From Duncaniella sp. (GTDB lineage Bacteria > Bacteroidota > Bacteroidia > Bacteroidales > Muribaculaceae): DNA of 7,630 nt. Positions 1 to 4,919 of this stretch are shown piece after piece. Under the pieces are notes generated by a model that ran no database searches, was not told where the DNA came from, and saw only the letters and a program-made list of their open reading frames with translations. The number at the start of each line of letters is the position of its first letter. Position 1 is the stretch's first letter. The stretch lies in contig JAIDJD010000108.1 in NCBI GenBank assembly GCA_029052375.1, positions 1 to 7,630 of the forward strand, read 5' to 3'. The translations under genes were made by a program, and so were the position numbers.

Positions 1-107
1 GCATCCCCCTCCGAGAAGAGAGAGGAGAATGCTCGATTCATATCTCAAAGTTTTGCACTTCGTTCTTGAATCTTCAATTTTTTCAGGGTTCTTGTCTTTT
101 TTGATGG

Positions 108-115
108 TATTTTTG
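108..115 (+). promoter_or_regulatory. Possible second -7 element upstream of rpsU
   Basis: TATTTTTG matches the Bacteroidota -7 consensus TAnnTTTG exactly. The only nearby -33 candidate is TTTC at 81-84, which is imperfect and 23 bases away instead of 19-21. It could be a weaker tandem promoter for rpsU, or chance in an AT-rich stretch. Confidence 0.3.
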
Positions 116-123
116 CGGGGAGA

Positions 124-155
124 TTTGGTGGGTTGGAAAGTTTTTTGTAATTTTG
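124..155 (+). promoter_or_regulatory. Bacteroidota-type promoter for rpsU
   Basis: TTTG at 124-127 and TAATTTTG at 148-155 are separated by 20 bases. This is a full match to the Bacteroidota housekeeping sigma consensus (TTTG, 19-21 bases, TAnnTTTG). Transcription should begin near 160-163, giving rpsU an untranslated leader of about 120 bases. The surrounding AT-rich sequence from position 1 shows no convincing gene. Confidence 0.8.
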
Positions 156-159
156 CCGA

Positions 160-280
160 GCTATTTGTGGGACATTGGCCTGCGGATGGCTTAAACAACA
201 GAATATCAATCGGAGAGGTGGGCCAAGTTCCCCATCCTATCCAATACTAAAACCAAATCAAAACAAAGTAACTTTCTAAA
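160..280 (+). promoter_or_regulatory. rpsU 5' untranslated leader with possible pseudoknot
   Basis: Two perfect 6-base pairings cross each other: TTGGCC (175-180) with GGCCAA (221-226), and GGATGG (184-189) with CCATCC (232-237). Crossed pairings are the geometry of an H-type pseudoknot. A purine-rich GGAGAGGTGGG lies at 212-222, inside the structured part and about 60 bases from the start codon. The last 35 bases before the rpsU ATG are A-rich and carry no Shine-Dalgarno, as is usual in Bacteroidota. Many ribosomal-protein genes are autoregulated by structured leaders, so this is a candidate autoregulatory leader. That role is inferred from structure alone. Confidence 0.45.
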
Positions 281-472
281 ATGATCATCGTACAAGTCAA
301 GGAAGGCGAGAACATCGAAAGAGCTCTCAAGAAATTCAAGCGTAAATTTGAAAAGACCGGCATCGTGCGCGAGCTCCGCTCCCGCCAGGCCTTCGAGAAG
401 CCCTCGGTTACCAACCGCAAGAAGATGATGAAGGCTGTATACGTACAGCAGCTCCGTCTCAACGAGGAGTAA
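281..472 (+). CDS. rpsU: Small-subunit ribosomal protein bS21
   Basis: The 63-residue basic protein begins MIIVQVKEGENIERALKKFK, the canonical bS21 opening, and continues with the conserved KFEKTGIVRELRSRQAFEKPS region and a lysine/arginine-rich end. Length is normal for the family. bS21 sits on the 30S platform next to the 3' end of 16S rRNA. In studied Bacteroidota (for example Flavobacterium johnsoniae) it helps to hide the anti-Shine-Dalgarno, which explains why these bacteria rarely use Shine-Dalgarno signals. The start is fixed by the conserved N-terminus and by a strong promoter 126 bases upstream. The preceding bases are A-rich with no Shine-Dalgarno. I see no U-tract terminator directly after the stop, so readthrough into the following intergenic region and the lipoprotein gene at 702 is possible. 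Confidence 0.97.
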   Translation: MIIVQVKEGENIERALKKFKRKFEKTGIVRELRSRQAFEKPSVTNRKKMMKAVYVQQLRLNEE

Positions 473-517
473 TCAACTGCTCCCGAGCGAAACCGAACCG
501 AATCCTCGAACTAACCG

Positions 518-526
518 AAAGGAGGT
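518..526 (+). promoter_or_regulatory. Perfect Shine-Dalgarno sequence downstream of rpsU
   Basis: AAAGGAGGT is a full complement of the 16S rRNA anti-Shine-Dalgarno core. It lies 46 bases after the rpsU stop and 11 bases before an ATG at 538. CCTC at 504-507 could pair weakly with GAGG at 522-525 and mask it. Such a long match stands out because none of the confident genes in this window has one. Confidence 0.5.
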
Positions 527-537
527 CTGAGAATACG

Positions 538-594
538 ATGCGCGCAAGTGCCTGTGGCCCGACGCAGCGCAACCCTTCGAAAACAAGACGATAA
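538..594 (+). CDS. Possible 18-residue leader peptide or small ORF
   Basis: The ORF reads MRASACGPTQRNPSKTRR and then TAA. Its only support is the perfect AAAGGAGGT placed 11 bases before the ATG, which is slightly longer than ideal spacing. The peptide is strongly basic (five Arg/Lys in 18) and I recognise no family. It lies between rpsU and the lipoprotein gene, on the same strand, so it could be a leader peptide read from an rpsU readthrough transcript. Alternatively the Shine-Dalgarno may act as a ribosome-binding decoy or be chance. There is no codon-level evidence of selection. Confidence 0.25.
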   Translation: MRASACGPTQRNPSKTRR

Positions 595-610
595 CATAAC
601 GTACAGAACC

Positions 611-662
611 ACGATGACGATGAGTGTCTCCGCCACGCGACAGGACCGCTCATCGTCATTGT
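611..662 (+). repeat. Long inverted repeat (hairpin) between rpsU and the lipoprotein gene
   Basis: The arms at 611-624 and 649-662 pair over 14 bases with a single G-U (ACGATGACGATGAG against CTCATCGTCATTGT). Inside the loop, TGTC (625-628) can pair with GACA (639-642), extending the structure past a bulge. No T-tract follows, so it is not a standard intrinsic terminator. It could attenuate or process an rpsU readthrough transcript, or stabilise the rpsU mRNA 3' end. The right arm ends 39 bases before the lipoprotein start codon. Confidence 0.5.
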
Positions 663-701
663 CACGTCCGAAAACTCCATAATCTCCCCCACCCCTCTGC
701 C

Positions 702-2756
702 ATGAAGAGCCATGCCCGCAACATACTCTGCGCCTTATCGAGGTGCGCACTGTCGGCGTCTCTGATGCTGGCCGCATCCGGATGCTCGCGGACAGCTGAC
801 ATCGGAGCTGACGACAGCTTTGACGGGCTTTTCGGCTCGGCCGAGGCCAGGGTCTATGCAGACAGCATATCGACCGATGGCACAAGGGTATGGCATCCCT
901 CAGAATACGCCGCGTCGCTGAGAGGACCGCTGAGGCTTGCATCCCCCTCGGCCATAGCCGACACCCTTGCGGCTGTGGCCGGAGCGGACACAACAGCCTC
1001 GACGCTTAAAATATGGCTTGCCGGAGCCTTGGTCTCGCCGGAGCGCAGCATGGAGGCTCTGCGGGGCCTCACGTCGCGCGGCATCATCGACCGTCCCGGA
1101 TTTCCGGTGTCGTACACCCGTGCCGAATGGGGCGCCGCCGCCTGGGATGTCTATTGTGCTACAGGCTCTGAGGCGTGGCTCAAAGAGGCTTATGCACGGC
1201 TCGCCGCCACATTGCGCTCCGAGGAATACCGCACAGACCCATACTCGGGGCTTGTCCGCGGCGAAGAGCCGGGGTTGTCAGACATCTGTCCGCGATGGAT
1301 GAAACCGGCTGACCTTGCCGAAAGCATCTCTCTCTACAACAACGTGTGGCGATGCCGCACGCTCGAGGTGATGGCCATGATGGCCGAGCGCCTCGGCCTG
1401 CCAGCCTCGGCCGACCTGCACAGGCGTGCGGCCCAGCTGCGCGAAGCCATCAACACCCATTTCTGGATACCCTATCTCAACACCTACGGGGCTGTCCTCT
1501 ACGGCTTTCCCTCCCAGATGCTGTCTCCTGTGGCTGAATATCAGGCCCAGAGCCTCTGTGCGCTCTTCGGCGTAGCCACTCCCGAGATGGCCGGAGCGCT
1601 CTTAGACGCCATGGCCGTCCTGCCCGGGGGCTATCCCGACATACTCCCGGCTCAGTCGGCCGGGGCTGTCACATACAGCCCGTCGACACAGGCCTTTGCG
1701 GCTCTCGCGGCCTCAGGAGCCAAGTCGGCCGAAGCCTTTTCCACAGCTGTCGGAGCGCTCTGGCTCCGCGCCGCCTGCGGAGCCGACGTCGCGGACGAGT
1801 GGGGTGCCATACTGCTCCGCGGCATTCTCGGGCTGAGGCCTGCGCCCGACGGACTGAGGCTGTCTCCGTTCATCCCCTCGACACGATTCTCTCCCCTCAT
1901 CCTCCACGGGCTATGCTGGCGCGACGCCGGCCTCACAATCCGTGTCCATGGGACCGGAGACCGCATAGCATCGTTCATGATAGACTCTGTGGCCGCCCAG
2001 GAACCCCTCGTCCCCAACAATCTCGGCCCCGGGCGCCACACCATAGACATTGTGATGGCGGGCAACTACATCAGGCCATCCGAGGCAAAGCATACAGCGA
2101 CCGGAGAAATACCCGTGCTCCCGGCCATCCCCGAAATCTCACTTGGCGCCGGCGGCCACGTCAAGGCAGACCGCCTGACCGAAGGCGCCAAGGACTATCA
2201 ATGGTACGTAGACGGCGTGGCCCAGCAATGCCTCCCTGCGTCAGACATTCCGTCGCTGACACTGCCTCAGGGCTCGTCGGGCGCCATAGCGGCAATCTCA
2301 GAGTCCGGAGTCATCAGCTGGACGGGCCCGCAGATAGCCATGCCGGCCTCTGTTGTCGAGGCCACGTCCATCACCCCGAGGCGTCCGCCGCTCAACCGCA
2401 TCAAAGACCGCGAGACCGCCTCGCGCTACGTCGAGCTGGCCCCGCGCCACAACACACGCCTGACTTTCTACGCCAACATCCCCTCGGCCGGACGCTACCT
2501 GGCACGCATAGTCTACTCCAACGGCCTCGACCTCACGGCCGAGCGCACCCTCGCCGTCATCGACGCCGAAGAGCGCCACATACCCGCCGGCATACTTGTA
2601 TGTCCAACGTCGGGCATAGCCGACTGGGTGACCACCACCGCATCTACCCCTGTCGAGGTGACGCTTGCCGAAGGCTTCAACCGCCTGTCGCTCACCTACA
2701 TCACAGGCACCATCCTCTTCAGGCGCATAGAATTCTACCCCCTCCCACAAAGATGA
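702..2756 (+). CDS. Putative lipoprotein with six-hairpin glycosidase-like domain and C-terminal beta-sandwich
   Basis: The 684-residue protein begins with a lipoprotein-type signal peptide: a basic start, a hydrophobic stretch, and LAASGC with Cys28 as the probable lipidated residue. Residues of about 80-385 are helix-rich and carry phrases that recall bacterial (alpha/alpha)6 six-hairpin glycosidases (GH63/MGH1, GH78-like): YSGLVRGEEPGLSDICPRWMKPAD near 181-204 and GILGLRPAPDGLRLSPFIP near 374-392. A short beta region follows, then about 130 C-terminal residues (about 550-682) that look like a CBM6/35-type carbohydrate-binding beta-sandwich. The likely role is hydrolysis or binding of alpha-linked glycans at the cell surface or in the periplasm; the substrate is unknown. 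D194, E188 and E189 are possible acidic catalytic residues, but the region looks divergent, so activity is uncertain. An in-frame upstream ATG at 624 exists but would bury the signal peptide, so the start at 702 was chosen. Its stop overlaps the next ATG (ATGA), implying translational coupling. No SusC/SusD pair is adjacent. Confidence 0.75.
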   Translation: MKSHARNILCALSRCALSASLMLAASGCSRTADIGADDSFDGLFGSAEARVYADSISTDGTRVWHPSEYAASLRGPLRLASPSAIADTLAAVAGADTTASTLKIWLAGALVSPERSMEALRGLTSRGIIDRPGFPVSYTRAEWGAAAWDVYCATGSEAWLKEAYARLAATLRSEEYRTDPYSGLVRGEEPGLSDICPRWMKPADLAESISLYNNVWRCRTLEVMAMMAERLGLPASADLHRRAAQLREAINTHFWIPYLNTYGAVLYGFPSQMLSPVAEYQAQSLCALFGVATPEMAGALLDAMAVLPGGYPDILPAQSAGAVTYSPSTQAFAALAASGAKSAEAFSTAVGALWLRAACGADVADEWGAILLRGILGLRPAPDGLRLSPFIPSTRFSPLILHGLCWRDAGLTIRVHGTGDRIASFMIDSVAAQEPLVPNNLGPGRHTIDIVMAGNYIRPSEAKHTATGEIPVLPAIPEISLGAGGHVKADRLTEGAKDYQWYVDGVAQQCLPASDIPSLTLPQGSSGAIAAISESGVISWTGPQIAMPASVVEATSITPRRPPLNRIKDRETASRYVELAPRHNTRLTFYANIPSAGRYLARIVYSNGLDLTAERTLAVIDAEERHIPAGILVCPTSGIADWVTTTASTPVEVTLAEGFNRLSLTYITGTILFRRIEFYPLPQR

Positions 2757-3259
2757 AGACCATAGGAATACTCTCGGACACCCACTCGTGCTGGGACCCC
2801 CGCTACGCCACACACTTTGCCGGATGCGACGAGATATGGCACGCAGGAGACATCGGCGACATAGACCTGCTGAGACGTCTGCGCGAGATAGCCCCCACGG
2901 TGAGAGCCGTGAGCGGCAACATAGACCATGGCGACGTATGCCGCGAATGCCGTCCGCTTGAGATATTCGAGACCGAAGGCGTCAAGGTATTGCTGACCCA
3001 CATCGGAGGCTATCCGGGCAGATATGCGCCGGGGATGGCCAGACTGCTTGCCGACAACAACATAAAGCTGATGGTAGCCGGACACTCCCATATACTCAAG
3101 GCCATGCCCGACCCTCGCCTCGGCCTGCTCCATCTCAACCCCGGCGCCGCCGGCGAACAGGGGTGGCAGAAGGTGAGGACACTGATGAAGCTCACGCTCG
3201 ACCGAGGCGAAATCAAAGGGCTGGATGTAATCGAGCTTGGACGCGGCGTCCGTGGCTGA
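2753..3259 (+). CDS. YfcE/MJ0936-type metallophosphoesterase
   Basis: The 168-residue protein has every motif of the small calcineurin-like phosphodiesterases: SDTH (D9, H11), HAGDIGD (D33), GNIDH (N56), LTHIGGYPG (H83) and AGHSH (H111, H113). These residues bind a two-metal centre that cleaves phosphodiester bonds; the physiological substrate of this subfamily is generally unsettled. There is no signal peptide, so it should be cytoplasmic. The start was chosen at MKTIGILSDTH, the family's usual opening, and it overlaps the upstream stop as ATGA. The reading frame stays open for more than 300 codons upstream, but that part is a GC-driven shadow of the lipoprotein gene. The last 47 bases overlap, antisense, the end of the nuclease gene on the other strand, and no terminator is visible between the convergent genes. 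Confidence 0.93.
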   Translation: MKTIGILSDTHSCWDPRYATHFAGCDEIWHAGDIGDIDLLRRLREIAPTVRAVSGNIDHGDVCRECRPLEIFETEGVKVLLTHIGGYPGRYAPGMARLLADNNIKLMVAGHSHILKAMPDPRLGLLHLNPGAAGEQGWQKVRTLMKLTLDRGEIKGLDVIELGRGVRG

Positions 3260-3986
3260 GACGGTGGCGCAGCATGGCCACCACATGGTCTCGCATATAA
3301 GGCACATCAACCACCCAGGCCTTGTCGTAGTCCGGATGAAAAATCCCGAGCCTCATCCTGCTCACCCCAATCCCGTAACGTTCCTCGAGCACGAATCTGT
3401 AGACACTAAGCTGCAGGGCGTAATGCCAGTAAGCCACATCCTGCACGGCATGGAGAGGCTCGAGCCCCATCTGTCCGAAACGGCTGGCACACACAAGACG
3501 GCCCTGCCCGTCCACGAGCTTGGCCGACCGCTTCCAGTCCCACAGCACAAAAGTGCCGTCCGGGCGGCGCTCCAGGAAGTCGAGCGTCCCAGCGATGTCA
3601 TGGTCCTCATGAAAGATGCGCCACTCCGTCCTGTAGGGATACAGCGTATTGTGGCGGGCAAACTCGCGGAACAGCCTGAAGGCATCGGTGTCGTCTCCGT
3701 CATCATCTCCGAGATAATAACGCTCGATCTTGTCGTGCATACGCGTCCCGAGGTCTCGGGCGCGCTGTCCCTCGCGCTCCCACCGGTCGAGTATCTCCTC
3801 TACGCTCACGCCCTCTCGCACAGCCACGCGCGGAGCCCACTTCTCAGCGTCGAAAGGCATGAAATATTGCTCCACAAAGTTGGTGACAGACGTGAACTCA
3901 CGTCCGTCACACATATACCTGTGGCTCTCCGCGTCGAAGCTCAGACGGCAGTCGCGTACGTGGGCATTCTGCTCGTTGCAGTTCAC
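3213..3986 (-). CDS. RecB/Cas4-like PD-(D/E)XK nuclease family protein
   Basis: The 257-residue protein contains the ordered motifs of the RecB-type nuclease fold: GTRMHDKIE (H84), YRTEW (E121), IAGTLDFLE (D136), LWDWKRS (D150, K152) and a QLSVYRFVLEE helix (Q192, Y196). These are the metal-binding and catalytic positions (His, Asp, Asp/Glu-x-Lys) plus the Q-x-x-x-Y motif seen in RecB and Cas4 exonucleases. It should therefore be an active DNA nuclease, in the cytoplasm, as a stand-alone domain without helicase. Specific substrate and role are unknown; DNA repair, recombination or defence are all possible. The N-terminus (FDAESHRYMCDGREFTSVTNF) resembles a conserved Bacteroidetes family. Its ATG overlaps the mazG stop (ATGA), so it is the second gene of a mazG operon. 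Its 3' end runs 47 bases into the opposing phosphoesterase gene. No cas genes are nearby. Confidence 0.85.
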   Translation of the reverse strand: MNCNEQNAHVRDCRLSFDAESHRYMCDGREFTSVTNFVEQYFMPFDAEKWAPRVAVREGVSVEEILDRWEREGQRARDLGTRMHDKIERYYLGDDDGDDTDAFRLFREFARHNTLYPYRTEWRIFHEDHDIAGTLDFLERRPDGTFVLWDWKRSAKLVDGQGRLVCASRFGQMGLEPLHAVQDVAYWHYALQLSVYRFVLEERYGIGVSRMRLGIFHPDYDKAWVVDVPYMRDHVVAMLRHRLSHGRRVQARLHPAL

Positions 3987-4777
3987 TCCGCGTCCCCCTC
4001 TCCGGCCTTCGCCTCGTTCCAGAGGGCGTCCATCTCGCCGAGAGTCATGTCTCTGAGCGCCCGGCCCATCTCGGAGGCACGCCGCTCAATGTAGTTGAAA
4101 CGGCTTATGAACTTCATGTTTGTACGCTCGAGCGCATTCTCGGGATTCACACCGTAGAGGCGGGCCGCATTGACCACAGCGAAGAGCACATCGCCCATCT
4201 CGGCCTCCATCTCGCCACGGTCGCCTCCGGCGGCCGCCTCTCGAAACTCGGCTATCTCCTCGGCCACCTTGTCCCATACCTCCTCGCGGCACTCCCAGTC
4301 AAAGCCCACATTGGCGGCCTTCTCCGTGATGCGGTCGGCCTTTATCATCGCCGGCAGAGCCTTGGGCACACCTGAGAGCACAGTCTTGTTGCCCCCTTTC
4401 TCCTTCAGTTTCAGCTCCTCCCAGTTGCGAAGCACATCATCCGTGCCGTTGACCGAGGCGTCGCCGAAGACGTGGGGATGGCGATAGACAAGCTTGGTGT
4501 TGAGCGCGTCACAGACATCGGCAATGTCAAACTCGCCCTTCTCCTCGCCTATCTTGGAATAGAAAAGTATATGGAGCAGAACGTCGCCCAGCTCCTTGCG
4601 TATATTGGTATTGTCCTCCTTGATCAGCGCGTCGCAGAGCTCATAGACCTCCTCTATGGTATTGGGGCGCAGAGACTCGTTGGTCTGCTTGGCATCCCAG
4701 GGACACTTGACGCGCAGGATGTCGAGCGTGTCTATCACACGCCCGAGCGCCTCTAATTTTTCTTCTCTTGTATGCAT
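3983..4777 (-). CDS. mazG: Nucleoside triphosphate pyrophosphohydrolase MazG
   Basis: MazG hydrolyses (d)NTPs to (d)NMP and pyrophosphate, cleaning aberrant nucleotides and, in E. coli, lowering alarmone levels. The 264-residue protein has both tandem MazG domains of the long form. The N-terminal domain has CPWDAKQTNESL (25-36), EEVYEL (42-47) and KELGDVLLHILF (61-72). The C-terminal domain has EEIAEF (173-178) and EAEMGDVLFAVVN (191-203), in which the acidic residues bind Mg2+. The hinge region RHPHVFGD (99-106) is also present. I chose ATG 4777 over the in-frame TTG at 4786 because that TTG lies inside the -7 promoter element. Transcription should start within a few bases of the ATG, so the message is nearly leaderless. 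It is the first gene of a two-gene operon with the nuclease, joined by an ATGA overlap. Confidence 0.96.
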   Translation of the reverse strand: MHTREEKLEALGRVIDTLDILRVKCPWDAKQTNESLRPNTIEEVYELCDALIKEDNTNIRKELGDVLLHILFYSKIGEEKGEFDIADVCDALNTKLVYRHPHVFGDASVNGTDDVLRNWEELKLKEKGGNKTVLSGVPKALPAMIKADRITEKAANVGFDWECREEVWDKVAEEIAEFREAAAGGDRGEMEAEMGDVLFAVVNAARLYGVNPENALERTNMKFISRFNYIERRASEMGRALRDMTLGEMDALWNEAKAGEGDAE

Positions 4778-4783
4778 AGGCCA

Positions 4784-4815
4784 CAAAATTAGTGAAAAAT
4801 ACCCACTCGGACAAG
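4784..4815 (-). promoter_or_regulatory. Bacteroidota-type promoter for the mazG operon
   Basis: On the minus strand, TAATTTTG (4791 down to 4784) is a perfect TAnnTTTG -7 element. A CTTG (4815-4812), one mismatch from TTTG, lies 20 bases upstream. Only six bases separate the -7 element from the mazG ATG. The promoter lies directly beyond the terminator hairpin of the upstream OmpA gene, so the operon appears independently transcribed. Confidence 0.7.
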
Positions 4816-4878
4816 CCGTAAAAGTCGGCGCCCCGGAATCCTTGGAGGATACCGGGGCGCCGGGGTCGGCTTTTTTTT
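4814..4878. terminator. Strong, probably bidirectional, intrinsic terminator
   Basis: GGCGCCCCGG (4827-4836) pairs perfectly with CCGGGGCGCC (4852-4861). After one A-A mismatch, ATCC (4838-4841) pairs with GGAT (4847-4850) around a TTGGA loop. AGCCG (4814-4818) and CGGCT (4867-4871) can close an outer stem that leads into eight T on the plus strand (4871-4878). Read on the minus strand, it follows the OmpA gene by about 60 bases and has a short TTTT after the hairpin, so it should end that transcript. The plus-strand T8 would also stop antisense transcripts coming from the phosphoesterase side. Confidence 0.8.
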
Positions 4879-4891
4879 GACTATATAGTCA
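4878..4891. repeat. Perfect 14-base palindrome in the OmpA 3' region
   Basis: TGACTATATAGTCA is its own reverse complement and abuts the T-tract of the terminator. It lies 28 bases beyond the OmpA stop codon. It could be an extra 3' hairpin, a protein-binding operator for the mazG promoter about 65 bases away, or chance. Confidence 0.5.
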
Positions 4892-4919
4892 GAGGAAAGA
4901 GGGGAGGGAGCGTTTTATA

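Noticed and set aside
29..250. 73-codon ORF at the left edge with a hydrophobic N-terminal half
   Set aside because: It covers the rpsU promoter and leader, is AT-rich and low in complexity, and has no recognisable family. The purine-rich bases before its ATG are not enough support.
624..701. Upstream in-frame ATG adding 26 residues to the lipoprotein
   Set aside because: The extension lies partly in the hairpin and would place the clear lipoprotein signal peptide internally; the ATG at 702 gives a normal signal sequence.
1799..2752. Long open frame preceding and continuous with the phosphoesterase
   Set aside because: The translation is Arg/His/Pro-rich with no family features and lies wholly inside the lipoprotein gene. 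High third-position GC keeps the frame open. The family's N-terminus is at 2753.
3213..3986. Nuclease as a Cas4 or a prophage exonuclease
   Set aside because: No cas or phage genes adjoin it, composition matches its neighbours, and the operon partner is a housekeeping gene. The four-cysteine iron-sulfur cluster arrangement of classical Cas4 is not evident.
3237..4094. 285-codon plus-strand ORF opposite the nuclease gene
   Set aside because: The nuclease frame on the minus strand carries the complete ordered catalytic motifs; the plus-strand reading has none.
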